From Phaeosaccion multiseriatum (taxonomy: Eukaryota; Ochrophyta, other classes), in assembly GCA_965112735.1 (NCBI GenBank), contig OZ218951.1, forward strand, positions 1,178,001 to 1,242,000: a DNA stretch of 64,000 bases, in the 5' to 3' direction. The notes beneath the pieces were generated by a model. It made no database searches and was not told where the DNA came from. It saw nothing but the letters and a program-made list of their open reading frames with translations. A program made the translations under genes and the position numbers. The first letter of the stretch is position 1; each line of letters starts with the position of its first letter. This document shows, in pieces, positions 1 to 11,814 of this stretch.

Positions 1-1395
1 CTCCTCCTCCTCCTCCTCCTCTTCTTCTTCTTCTTCTTCCTTGTCTAGCTGCCTCTGCCGCACAAGCCGGCGTCCGACACCGTCCAAGATGGCCATCGTG
101 GGGTGCATGAGGGGATGATTGCGCATACCGGAGGGCACCCTTGAGAAGGACACGATTTGCTTGTTGGCAGGGTTCACCGCCACCCCGCCAGACACCTTGC
201 AGCGGGCCTCCTTCAGGCTACTACAGCAACACGGAAATGGTGTTGGTTCTGGAGCTGCCCTCACACTCACTACCCCTCCTTCTCCTCCTCCCCCTCCTCC
301 TCCTTCTCCTCCTCCCCCTCCTTCTCCTCCTTCTCCTCCTCCTCCTCCTCCTCCTCCTCCTCCTATTCTTCCTCCTCCTTCTCCCCCTCCTCCTTCTCTC
401 CCTCCTGCTGCTGCTGGTGGTGGTGTTGGTGATAGCGGTCTGCTTCTTTCCTGCCGCTCTCGCTGCTGCTCTTGAGCATCACGTAGTGCGCAGCGCATAT
501 AGTATAGAGTCGCCGCTTCCTCCTGCTCAGTCAGCTTCTGCTCGCTACGTCTGCGTGTCTCGCGTAGGAAGAGAAAGCGAGGCAACCCAGGCAAGCAACA
601 GAGTGCCCAGTTTGGCCAGGGTGTGAGAGGGAGGAAGGTGACATCACCAGAGGGTGTGGGGCTTAGTATTTTGTTTTTCACAACAGGGCACACCCACCCG
701 TATCCATTCCAGCAGGGGTGGGACGCATCGATTGACATTGACTGCCGTACAAGAGCAGCAGGTCGCCTGGTACCAGGACTCCAAAGGTGTGAGTGAACAA
801 GTGCCCAGTGTTGGTCCATTCTTTCCTATCTCAGACCAACTTGACCTCCCAAGCCGCCCTCCATCCCTCAGAGCGAGCTCTGCCACACCTCCTTGCTCAC
901 TCACCTGCTTTCTGCAGCGCTCAGGTTGAAATTCATGGGCCACAAGGCTCTACCCTCCTCAAACTGCGGTCTATTGTAAGGAGCGTACCTCGGGACCTGC
1001 ACCACATCCTCTTCGCCAGGACACACACCGCATGCTGTCTCCAGCTCCTTCCGAACTTCCTCAGACTCAGGCGCCCAGTACTCTTCGGGAGTGGCCAGAA
1101 GGACCGACAGAGACGTAGCCTTGCGGCCTCCACCCCCTTTCTTGCCGCCACTGGTACTGCCGCTGCCGTCGACCTCTTCGTTGCTCTTGCATGCCTTGAC
1201 TCTCTTGAGGTGTTGCATAGCCTGACTACTAAGAGGGAAAGCGTTGGCCAGTCGAGGCATGAGCGCACCCGCCGCCTGAGGACGAATCGCTACCACCACC
1301 ACCTCCATCCGCTCCTTCCATCGGGCTTCCATTTCCTCAGCCTCCCCGTCGCCAATCTCGACCACAAAGCCCGTGGACCCCTCTTCCTCACTCAT
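1..1395 (-). CDS. TAD3: tRNA-specific adenosine deaminase subunit TAD3/ADAT3-like (3' end outside window)
   Basis: Non-catalytic partner of the Tad2/Tad3 enzyme that converts A34 to inosine in tRNA anticodons (family knowledge). Exon 1 is 905-1395, starting at an ATG with MSEEEGS; its end carries the ADAT3-type block VQVPRYAPYNRPQFEEGRALWP. Donor GTGAGT follows at 904. Exon 2 runs from 544 to the left edge and opens with EQKLTEQEEA; the split codon phase (2/1) fits. It then crosses a Gly/Glu-rich stretch encoded by GGA repeats (about 240-420) and reaches the deaminase core VSGGVAVNPANKQIV and MRNHPLMHPTM (about 85-115). The catalytic Glu position next to the zinc-ligand His is Thr, as expected for the inactive subunit, where animals have Val. 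The zinc cysteines lie beyond the window. A short intron inside the GGA stretch cannot be excluded. Divergent with RRP45. Confidence 0.85.
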
Positions 1396-1898
1396 GATAT
1401 CCCTACCACCCTCAAATATACCCGGGAGGGTCCGTCGAGTTGGGGATAAGAGGGGAAAGGGGAGAGAGAGGAGGGGAAGGTGGGGACAGGAAAGGTGTTT
1501 TCCCCCCCGTTGTTTTCTTCCCGAAGGGCCGAAGGGATTGCCAGTTCGGCAGGAACTACCAGCTAGCTTCAGCAGCTTATAACGATCATATCCCACGCTA
1601 ACGTTAGCCCACTCCTCTCCCTCTTCCAGGATCCACACCGATCGCGGGAAATCCGAGTAAGGCAGCGAATTTCGCCGAGATGAAACTCAAACTGGATTTC
1701 CTCCCTTCCCCTCCTCGCTCATCATCGCTCTTCACGGCGTATACGCGCCGTATAGGCACCCCTCCTTCGCCTGCTCTCCCTTCTCATCGTATCCCTTTCC
1801 ATCCCTCTTCCGAAGGCTTGCTTTGGACCAAGGGCCGGCAAGAAATCGGCACCAGGCTCGCAACAAGGGAAAGGGTGTGCCGTGGACGCACAACAAGA
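1396..1898. promoter_or_regulatory. Divergent promoter region TAD3 / RRP45
   Basis: About 500 bp separate the two start codons and must hold both promoters. An ATG at 1680 is in frame with the RRP45 start at 1899 and would add 73 residues without resemblance to the family. No clear TATA box is seen. Confidence 0.5.
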
Positions 1899-4800
1899 AT
1901 GTCCATCAGAGAAGACCCGTCGTTCACCTTGAGTGGCAATACCTTCATCCAGCAAGCGCTTCGGCAAGGCAGACGGGTGGATGGCCGCTCCATTCTCCAG
2001 ATGCGACAGCTGCGCCTGGGCTTCACCCGCGTAGAGTCCGAGGCATCGGCAGAGGTACAACTTGGGCGGACTCGAGTCCTCGCGGTGGTTAGCTCGGAGA
2101 TTGTGCCACCCTTTCCAGATCGGCCTGCAGAGGGCTTCCTCTTCTTTGCAGTGGCGTTCACGGCGATGGCGGCGGAGGCGGTGGGGCATGACAGAAGCTC
2201 GCCCTTCGCTGTCGAGATCACTCGCATCATCGAGAGGGCTGTGAGGGACAGCCAGGCGCTGGATACGGAGGCGCTGGTGAGTTTGAGTTTGAGGCTCAGA
2301 GGGAGAGAGAGATGTGGAGCTGAGGGTTTGTTCGAGTGTTTGCGGGTGTGGGTGAGAGAGAGGGGTTTTCTGGCTGGGGCAGGTCCACGGAGGGAGAGAG
2401 ACGGATAGAGAGAGAGAGAGAGAGGGAGGGACGGGTAGAGAAAGAAGGACAGAGAGCGAAGATAAGAGCAAGGGGGCGGAGGTGAGGAGGAGGAGATGAA
2501 GCGACCTCCCCCACGGGATTGGGCCTTTTCCTTCTGGCCTTTCCTACAGGAAATCCGGTGCCCTTTTGTCTCCAACTGTGACCCCCCCCCCCCTCCCCTG
2601 TTTCGTTTTTACCCGACAAACATACAGTGCATTGTGTCAGGAGAGAAGGTGTGGCAGATCCGCTGCGATATTCACGTACTTGATCACGGAGGTGAGTCAC
2701 GGTATGGGGTTGATGCCATGCCCCTCGATGGGTAAGGGCTAAGGCTACACTTATGGTCAAAGCCGATGCACCCTTGGGCGTGGAAGCGATGAAGCGGTTC
2801 ATGTCACCCTCACTGACTTGCGCAGCGTGCCTTTCGTTGCTTGGATCAAGACATGGAGGGGCTTCGTTCCCCAGTTGCTTCTTTCTCTTGTCTCCTCAAG
2901 CGGTGATCTTCCCTTCCCTTCACGCCATCACCACCACCACCACCTCCTCCGCCTCGTCCTCTTCCTCGTCGTCGTCATTCATCATCCTTCTCCTTTTCGC
3001 TCAGGAAATATAATCGACACGGCAGTCCTTGCCACCATGGCCGCTCTCCAGCACTTTCGACGCCCCCAGACGAGCATAGACGGCACGCAGGTATAATGTA
3101 ACGCCGTGCACTAGTGCAATCGTAATGTAACGCCGTGCACTAGTGCAATCGTAATGTAACGCCGTGCACTAGTGCAATCGTAATGTAACGCCGTGCAGTA
3201 GTGCAATCGTATGTGGCAGAGAATCCCGCGGGAAATTGAGTATGGCACGGAGGAGAGAGTGTGAGAGTGTGATTGCGGCCTTTGATCTTACTCTGCCTTC
3301 TCCGTCCCTCCCTCCGTCCCTCCCTCCCTCCCTACCTGCCTCACTCTCTCTCTGCCTCCATCTCCTTCTCTCCCTCTCTCTTACCCTCCCTCCCTCCCTC
3401 TCTCTCTCTCTCTCTCCCCTCTCTCTTCTCAGGTGATAACCCACCACAGCGACGACAAGGAGTCTCAGCCCCTCGCCCTGCACCACATCCCCCTGAGCAT
3501 TACTTTTGGGCTCTTCGAGGACGATGGCAGCGGCATGCCACCCAAGAAAGCCAACACACAAGGGGACGACAAAGGAGGGGGACCTGCTGCAGTTGGTGGT
3601 ACAGCAGCAGGAGCACCCGGAGGCGGGGGGGACTCCGGAGGGCCGGGAGGATCAGGGGTGGCTGCCTACATGGCGATTGATCCCCAGCTGGAGGAGGAGG
3701 AGGTGATGAAGGGAAGGGTGACGTTTTGCCTCAATGTGCATAAGGAGCTGTGTGCACTGCACAAGAACGGAGGGACAGCAATGACGGCAGATGACATGCT
3801 TTACTGCGCTAGAGTGGCTGCTGACAGGTGCGCGGGGGACGGGGTGGGGGAGGGAGGAGGGGAGGAGAGAAGGAGGGGAGGGGAGGGGAGGGGAGGGGAG
3901 GGGAGGAGGAGGGGGAGGACGGAGGACGGAGGAGGAGGAGGAGGAGGAGGAGGAGGAAGAGGAGGAGGAGGGGAAGGAGGGGAAGGAGAAGGACGAGGGC
4001 GGGGAGAAGGAGGATTAGGGGGGGGGGAGAGAAGGAGGACTGAGGGGGGGGGGAGAGAAGGAGGACTGAGGGGGGGGGGAGAGAAGGAGGACTGAGGGGG
4101 GGGGGCAGGGGGAGGAGTAACGTCCTGTGAAGAGTTTGCTGCTTTGCCACTCCTCTGGTGTGTGCACGGAGGCCATGCCGATGGCATGTTCTCTGCCTTG
4201 CTTTTGGCCTGCTGTCAGCGGTTACAGAAGGCCCCATTCCCCTCCTTGCCGTCTCCCCCCCCCCGCTGCCCACACGCCTCTCCTCCTTCCTCCCCTCTCC
4301 CTGCCCCTCCCCCCCGCCTCTCCTCTCCCTCTCTCACTGCGGTACCGTACATACATAGGGTGGTACAATTGCACACCATGCTCGCAGACGGTCTCCTCCA
4401 AGCGGACACCAAGGCAAGAAAGGAGCAACAAGAGAGGCTGCGGGGCAGTGCCGCAGCAGCCGCAGCCAGAGGAGGAGGAGGAGGAGGAGGAGGAGGAGGA
4501 GGAGGAGGAGGAGGAGGAGGAGGAGGAGTAGCCTCGGGCTTGGCACGGAGCTCACCCTATGGTGTGTCCAAGACATCAGAGGACATAGACAAGGCGGTGA
4601 AGCAGGGAGAGAAGGGGCAGCAGGGGGGGATGGTGGGGAGCGATGGAGACACGTGGAAGCTCTTACCGGAGCTGAAGGTGAGCGGATGGGAGTGAGTGAG
4701 GGAGTGAGTGAGTGAGTGAGTGAGTGAGTGAGTGAGTGAGTAAGTGAGGGCTTGTGTTGATTTGGTTGTCTATACGAGGCGAGAGCGCCGTTTGTCTCAA

Positions 4801-5733
4801 GGGGCTTGGGGATGGCACGATCCTTGTTTATGGTCTATGAAACTGAAACCCTAAACTTGATGACATCTGATGAGCTCAGTTCTGCTGCTTCCTCCATGTG
4901 GGTGGATCTGTGTGGAGAGGGAGGGAGGCGAAGGAGCCCTTTCACTTACTTGACTCACATATTCTGCACCTCTTGCTTTTTGTATGCGTGTATATGTATG
5001 TATATGCCTTCTTCGTATACATATATATGTGCCTTCTTCACTGCGGTGGTTATGTGTTGACAGCACTTGGGCTATGACGACCTTCACACAACGGGCAGAG
5101 TGCGGGAGGAAGACGAGAAGGGACAGAGAGGCAGGGGGGGGGCTTTAGAGGGGTCAGCAGCTCAGAGCTCGAAACTGTTTGCAGCCATGGCCAAGGCAGC
5201 TCGGCACGCGGAGGAGCGGATGGCAGTGGATGGGGGAGGAGGAGGAGGAGGAGGAGGAGGAGGAGGAGGAGGAGGAGGAGGAGGAGGAGGAGGAGGAGGA
5301 GGAGGGGGAGGAGGAGCTGCGAGTGATGCGGCGGATGGTGAGTTGGACGCCTTGTTGGCAGAGACAAGTCCTGCAGTGACGGAAGAGGGAGGAGGAGGAG
5401 GAGGAGGAGGAGGGGGGGAGGAGGGCGAGGGTGAATCCGGCTGCTGACATGGAACTCGACGCGCTTCTCGCAGAAACCGTGGTCCCTGGGGGGGGGCAGC
5501 AGCGGAGAGCAGGTGGAGGCGGAGGAAGAGGAGGAGACGGCGGCATGGGTGTGGGTGGAGATGCCCTGGATGAGTTTGATAGCGTAGCAGCGGCAGGAGC
5601 AGGATCAGGAGCAGGAGCGGCGGCAGGGACAAAGCGTAGCAAGAAGAAGGCAGGCAGAGATAGCGATGGCAGTGACAGCGAGGAAGATGCCACCGTGGTG
5701 CTTCAGGGAGAGTTCAGCACAGGAGGAGGATGA
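1899..5733 (+). CDS. RRP45: Exosome complex component RRP45 (EXOSC9), RNase PH-like
   Basis: Structural RNase PH-fold subunit of the nuclear/cytoplasmic RNA exosome ring. Exons: 1899-2276, 2628-2691, 3005-3090, 3433-3827, 4359-4677, 5064-5337, 5474-5733; phases agree and give about 591 residues against about 440 in human. Visible family blocks in order: GRRVDGRSILQMR near the N-terminus, EGFLFFAVAFTAMA, SGEKVWQIRCDIHVLDH, NIIDTAVLATMAALQHFRRP, LALHHIPLSITFGLF, VMKGRVTFCLNVHKELCAL, then the helix with LADGLLQADTKARKEQQE. The extra length is low complexity: poly-Gly from GGA repeats (4470-4530, 5235-5315) and an acidic Ser/Asp tail ending KRSKKKAGRDSDGSDSEED, like the PM/Scl-75 tail. The last intron is discussed in the findings. 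The start at 1899 was chosen because homology begins directly after it. Confidence 0.92.
3091..3210. repeat. 29-bp tandem repeat, four copies, in RRP45 intron 3
   Basis: The unit starts at about 3093, 3122, 3151 and 3180 and contains the palindrome GCACTAGTGC. The fourth copy has one change (GCAGTAGTGC). It begins just downstream of the 5' splice site at 3091. Confidence 0.9.
3831..4105 (+). repeat. G-rich purine tract in RRP45 intron 4
   Basis: Intron sequence from 3828 is almost pure purine (GGGGA, GGA and a three-times repeated GGGGGAGAGAAGGAGGACTGA block at about 4018-4097). Open frames here are artefacts of the composition. Confidence 0.8.
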
Positions 5734-6814
5734 GGAGAGAAACAAGCAGTAGAAGCAGGAGGACAGGAAGAGCAACACGCCGCGGGTGGCAGTGCTTGTG
5801 GTGGTCTCCTCAGGAGCAAACAAGGACAAGAGCAAGAGAGAACAAAATGGACCGAAGGGGCACTGGCGTCGCCTCTTTACAACAATCTTCCTCTTTTTCT
5901 TTGCCTTCCTGCGCCCCTTGGTCCTTTTCGACGGCCTGTCCCCCACGCCGCCGTTGCTTTGCCGTGCCTCTCTCTCGCCAGGCCCCGTTTCCCACTCCTG
6001 AACATGGCAGTTTCAGATTATCGGGCTGGAGAACCTTCCTCCTTCCCCTTCTTATATTTCTCGTTTTATGTAAATGTTGATTTGCGGCAACGCATTGGGA
6101 GAAAAGCACTTCTTTCTCCCAATGGGCAACGGTGTTGCCTAGTTCCGCCTTCTCCTCCTCCTCATCACCAACCGCCCCTGCCCTCATGAGTGGTCGTCCG
6201 ACAAGCTTAGTCCTCCATCCACCAAAGCTCGGGAGGAAAGCAGGTGCCCATGATGATGAAAGCTTCTGGAGGGGGGTTGGAAGAAGACCGACTCTTCCCC
6301 CCACCCACCCAAGTGTTCACATACACACACACACACACAAACAGTTCAAAATGTAGATACCGCCTGGTGCGGCTATGCTACTACTGCTGCTGCTGCTGCT
6401 GATGCCCCCCCCCCCTTTGCTGCCCGCGCAGCCTTCTCCTCCCTCTCACTCCTTCCTTCTGCTCTGCCTTTCTCTCCCCACAGGGGCTCGACACTCCTTG
6501 TCGACTTGTCCTGGACTCAGTCAGACATACGACCCCAGCCAGGTAGGATTCTCTCCAAAACTCATCACAACTGGCTTGTTGTACCACCACAAGAACAGTA
6601 TAGGCACAAGTCGATCGAAGAGGCGAGAGGCAGCGAGAGAGACGAGAGAAGAGCCCTTTTCCCCCCTCCCTCCGCCCTTCCCTCGCCCCGCTTGCCGGGC
6701 AGACAGCCGAAGCTGCAGGCAGGCAGCCGGGCACTTCCTGTCCTGCTGCTTGTAAGCCTGTCGGTCTGCCTGGGGGACTGGCTGCCTGCCGGCCTGCATG
6801 CCTGCCTGTGCCAG
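5734..6814. other. Convergent intergenic region RRP45 / carrier
   Basis: About 1.1 kb between two gene 3' ends. It holds a short (AC)n run at 6321-6339, a CTG run at 6383-6402 and a CCTG-rich stretch near 6760-6815. A pyrimidine tract plus CAG at 6470-6482 followed by GTAGG at 6542 looks like an exon but gives no recognisable peptide. No gene is called. Confidence 0.5.
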
Positions 6815-8279
6815 TTATTCCAGATTGAATGCCGATCTGTAGCCGCTGGTGATGGTCTCAATACTCATGAGGATGATCATTGCGTGTGGCGCACAGCGAC
6901 CGTAGTAGGCCGTGAAGCCCGTCCAAAAAGCAAACACGCCCTCCTTGCGGAAGATCGACATGGCACAGTCCGCGAGACCCGTGTAAGGCATGACTCCCTT
7001 GCTGTTCGGTTTCATGTCTTGCATCCTTGACTTGAGCATGTCAAAGGGCAGCGAAAAGGCCGCTGCGGTAAAGCCGGCGATGCAGCTAGAGGATAGCTTG
7101 GTGCCCATGCTGGGCTTCTTGGGGTCCGTATCCCCAAATACACTCATCATTTGCGCCTTTGCTTGGTCGTAGCATGCCATCATACCCACGTTCATTGACA
7201 TACCTCGAAGAATGTTGGGGGCCAAACCTGCGTAGAGAGAACCCACCCCCTCCTCGCTCGCGCACCGCTTCAGCGCATCAAACACATTCTTGTAGTACCG
7301 TCGCTCAGATTTTGGCTTCATTGAATCAGACTGCATTCGCACCAGCGCCACGTCGAAGGGTGTCCCAATTGTCACCGCGATGCCTCCCGAAGTCATGCCG
7401 GACGCCACTTTTTGGTAAAAAGGAAGCTCGTGCCCCTTGTTGGCCGCCTGTAGTTTGTCACTGAAGGTGCGGTGTAACCCGATTCGAGCAGTGCCGTAAA
7501 TGGCCTGCCGCATGAGGGCTGCTGTGAGCCCTGCGTATATGGACGACACACCCTCCTCCTTTATCATCTTTGAGAGCAGCACTGGGAAGCTCGGCTTGGG
7601 AGCATCGGGGTTCAGCGTTGCCATGAGCTGTATCCTAACCTTGGACAAGTCTATTGGGTGGATCTGTTGGTTTTGGTCATGGAAATTGGCAAATTGGTCA
7701 TTGTTAGTAAATGGTGGTGGGGGGGGGGTGGGGTCGGTTGCCATGGGAAAAACTACTCACACACACATACCACACAAGCGGAAAGCACGGGCACACAAGT
7801 GGAGGAAAGCAATCCAGCAAGAGTAGCAGTGGAATTGAACAACCAAGGGAGGCTCAGTTGATTGTGCACCACCCCTAAAAACAAGCGGTATTGTACGACG
7901 TGTCTTTCTTCGTTGGCCGGTGGCCGAGCGAGCACTAGTTGGTTGGCTGGATGAAGGAAAGCCATGGTGGGGCACTACTACTCAGGGAGACGATATACTG
8001 CTCCTTCTCTCCGATTCAGACGGCGGACAGGCAGGGCATGCCCATGAGCAGCAGCGGAAGGGCACAACACGCCAGCAGGGCTTTCGAAAGAGGGAACATC
8101 CAAGCCCACTCTTCAGATCCACCCATCTCTCTGGCTTTCTCTCAGCAACCCACGAAACCTTTAGTTTCAATCCAATTTCACTCGGTTCCACGCCACTGCC
8201 CCGCCGTTGCACTCACCACTGAGGAAGCAAAGCACGCTGCCATGCCACCGCACACGAACGGTTGCACCGCTTCCGCCAT
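6815..8279 (-). CDS. SLC25A11: Mitochondrial 2-oxoglutarate/malate carrier (SLC25 family)
   Basis: Inner mitochondrial membrane exchanger of 2-oxoglutarate for malate or other dicarboxylates. Two exons: 8217-8279 encodes 21 residues, MAEAVQPFVCGGMAACFASSV (most of helix 1), and 6815-7663 begins IHPIDLSKVRIQ; intron 7664-8216 has donor GTGAGT, a CTAAC branch-like site and acceptor AACAG. Together 303 residues, the normal size. The three carrier signatures are PIDLSK, PFDVAL and PFDMLK; the middle one lacks the basic residue, as in oxoglutarate carriers (PAEVAL in animals). RQAIYGTARIGLH and LYAGLAPNILRGMSMNVGMM also match that subfamily. An unspliced reading from 7744 would replace helix 1 by an unrelated leader, so the split model is preferred. 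Divergent with GCN1. Confidence 0.93.
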
Positions 8280-8658
8280 CTCTCCTCCTCGAAACAAAGG
8301 TTGAGACCCTCCCTTTCCCCACCCAGCACCCTCTCCAGCGATCCCTCGCCGCAGTGGAAGCTAGCAGCGCCTCTTCTCTGCCTGTGTGTCGAGAGGTACA
8401 GCAGAGAATTTAGGTGGAGGGCATAGTGACGTGAAGAGGGGAATTTTCGGGATCAGGGTTTTCTTCACAGAGATCCACCCAGCCCCACTGGATGCACTCA
8501 CGTCAAGGCTCACCTTCTTTTGCTGAAGGCTTTTGTGGTGTGCTGCGAGTTATGGTGGGGTTATCGTCGTAATATTTATTTGATTGTACGCGGGAGAGAC
8601 CAGAGAGGGGGAGGGGGGGCGCCCGGGGTTTTTCCATGACATACTAATTGAATACATA
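8280..8658. promoter_or_regulatory. Divergent promoter region carrier / GCN1
   Basis: About 380 bp between the start codons. No obvious core promoter element is recognised. An AT-rich patch lies at 8570-8583. Confidence 0.45.
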
Positions 8659-10760
8659 ATGGGCGCGGGTGAGAAGAGAAGCAGAGGGGGGCGTGAGAGA
8701 GGGTGTGGGTCGATGTCGTCTGTTGATGCGGACAGTAGTGAGGCTGCGGAGGAGGTGACCGGAAAGGAGGAAGGAGCGAACTTCGACCGCTTCCTCGCTA
8801 GTCGTATCTTGCCTGTGGTGGAGGGGCGCTGCTCTCTGGAGAGGAGCTTAGGCACGCTTCTCGATCTACAGGCGCTCCTGCGGGGCGAGGCAGTGGTAGC
8901 AGCAGCTGTGGGGGCTACGGCACACGCTGATGGCGAGGCACTTACGGCATGGGGCCTTTCAGCGGAGGGCAAGTTGGGGAGTGAGCTGACCCCGCCACAA
9001 GCGCGGAGCTTGGCCAACGCGCTGCTACACAACACCGTTGTGCGAGAGCATCCGCTCCACAGCTCTCCAGGATGGGGTCAGGCGGTGAACGCCACCATTG
9101 CGGCCGCTTCTTGCTCCCCGCTTTGTCCCTCCTTTCCTCGGGCATGCGCTGGGGCACTGGCGTCTCCAGCGAACAATAGCCGGGCCAAGGTGGCGGCGCT
9201 AAAGGCCACATGTGTCGTCATTGGCAGCGCCACACGCACAGGGGTCAGCGGTAGCAGCAGCAGTAGGCGGAGGAGGCAGAGAGGCGGAGACACCATAGCA
9301 GAGGGCGAGAGAGCAGCAGCAGCGGGGGAGGGGGACGAGGGAGAGCCTGCTGTTGACACCGTCGCCGCCGCCGCCTCCGGGGAGGAGGGAGTGACAGCAG
9401 CGCAAGCAGCAGCAGACGCAATAGCCAAGGGAGACTGGTTCGCAAAGCTGGTCCTGCTGCAGGCCTCGTTACTGGACGATGTGATACGCTTGGGCGGAGG
9501 GCTGCACAAGAAGGCAGCTTGGGTGGGGCGAGGTGCCCTCCTGGGCTTCTTGCACAGGAACCCTGTGCTTCTGAGCTTTTACCTCGACATTCTGGCTCCT
9601 ACTGCTCCCGCTTCTACGGCTGCTGCTACTGCTGGGAATTTCGCGTTGTTGGGGGTGCTGACCCAAGCCAGTCTGGATATGGAGCCGGAGGAGTTCGCCA
9701 AGGAAGGAGGCGTGCAGGCGCGGCTGATTGACATCTATGTGCGGGAGGTATTGTCTGCCAAGGCTGGCACCAGTGACGTGCACATCCTGGACAGCTGGGC
9801 GCCCCTGCTGCGCTCGTTGAACACCCAGCATGTCTCTTCCACTAGCACCATCATTACCGTCCTGGAGAAACTTCTCAAGAAAAACCCCGACAGTGTGCTA
9901 CCCACGGTCACTGCGATGGTGAATGCCCTACCCCTACCTTCATCATCAGAGGAGAGCAAGGGATTGGACGTCGGGGTGGACCTATCTCCCGTGGCAACTT
10001 CGGTCTTCTTCCCTTCCGTCCTCCGGCAGCTCCGCTCTGCCAAGGAGCCAGTCCGCGCGTTGGCGCTTCGCCTCACCTCACAGTTGGCGCACCACTGCGC
10101 AGACCCCGCCGTGCTGCTGGAGCTGAGTTCGCAGCTACTGGGGGTGCTGCAGGGGGGTAGCGGGGTGCTATCGCAGTGGTATCAGCGCTACTGCGTCCTC
10201 TCGGCTCTACGGCAGGTGCACCGACACGCACACACACACGCCAACGCCGACGACACCGCCGACGGCTCCGCCGTGCCTGAGCGGGAAGCGGCGCTACAGG
10301 AGATGGCGCGGTCTGCCCTCGTGGCCCTCCTTCCCGTGGTGGAGAAGGAGTCCGTCGAGGCCGCCAAGGGGCAGGGCCTGCGATGCCTGGTGGACTGCCT
10401 CCTCCACCTGCCTCCTGGAGAGGGGGAGGCCGAGTGTGGGCCAGTATTTGCGGCCCTCGCCAAGGGAGTAGCGTCGACCTCGAGCCCAAAGCCCATCGCC
10501 ACGGCCTACCTTGCCTGCGTGGCCCGGTTGCTGAGGAGCGGTCGAGCGGACTACGAGGGACAGCTGCTGCAGTGCTCGCCGAGTCTCATTCCGGCATTGG
10601 TCAAGAGGGTCGGCGAGGCGGAGCGGAAACCATCGGTGTTTCATCCTGATGCGCTTGTGGCCGCCTCGGTGCTTCTTCGCCTCAAGCTCGCGCAGGACGA
10701 CAGCTCTGGAGAAGGAGGTGAGACTCTCCTCCTTCTCTTTCTCTCTCGATGTCTATCTGC

Positions 10761-10791
<31 letters not shown>

Positions 10792-11781
10792 ATTAGGGCG
10801 GGGCGGGGCTCCACTCCACTCCACGCCACGGCGTCTCGTCCTTTTGGCCTTTGGTTCCTGCTGCTCCCTCCTGTTGCTCTTTCGTTTCCGGGCAGGGCAT
10901 CACCATACCTAACCACCCGCTCTTGTTGGGTACATGTGCGCTCCTGTCTCTCTCTCTGTCGCTTCGTTCGCCTTTTCCCATCGCAGGAGGAGGAGGAGGA
11001 GGAGGAGGAGGAGGAGGAGGAGGAGGAGGAGAGGGGTTCTCCTTTCCCTGGAAGAGCGTGGCAAACGAAGCCTCTTTCCTGTACCCGCCACAAGCCGTCA
11101 TGGGAATGAGAAGCAGCCGCAAGCAGTACAGCGACGGCTCCACCGCAGTACCACTAGAAGGAGGAGGAGGGACAGCAGGGGAAGAGGACTCAGGCGCTCA
11201 CGTGGAGGAGGCCCTGGTGGGCCTCATTGATGCATTTTACCTCATAGCATCAACACCGGAGTTTGCCAGCGAAGCGAAGCTCTGGCCTGCTTCAAGCAGC
11301 AGCTGCTGCAGCAGCAGCAGTGGCTGTAGTGCTAGTGCTAGTGGCGAGGCGGCGGCAGCGTCAACAGCGCTCTGCTCCAGCTTGATGAGGCTTTCTCTGC
11401 ACGCACTCATGCCGGTACGAGGAGCCGCCCTCCAGGTAGTAAGTGCCATTTGTGAGGGCAGCACCAGCAGGAAGGAAGACATGTCGACAGCGCTGAGGAG
11501 AGAAGTCTACCGTCTCGAGGAGGCGGAGGTGGCGAGGAAGGCAAAGGCAGCACAGACGATTCCCTCTACCGACAACAAGGAGGACTCGTCTCCCTCCTCC
11601 TCTTCCGGCCCTGTTCCTTCTAATCGGCTTCTGGTGGCGCTTAGAGTCATCATCGGTGGGGGCTGCGGTTGCGGCATGGAGGAGGATGCCAAGCCGCAGG
11701 TTTCTGCACTGAATTTGGCGGTTGCGCTGTTCCTCGCGCACCACCCTCTCGTCACTGGCGGTAGCAGCAGCAGCAGCAGCG

Positions 11782-11814
<33 letters not shown>

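Noticed and set aside
141-626. Plus-strand poly-Leu/Pro/Ser frames at the left edge
   Set aside because: Shadows of the GGA-encoded Gly/Glu stretch of TAD3 on the minus strand.
6470-6545. Exon-like segment bounded by a CAG acceptor and a GTAGG donor
   Set aside because: None of the three frames gives a peptide related to either flanking gene.
7664-7744. Extension of the carrier frame to an ATG at 7744 (MATDPTPPPP..)
   Set aside because: This is intron sequence with a CTAAC branch-like site; the true first exon at 8217-8279 supplies the missing helix 1.
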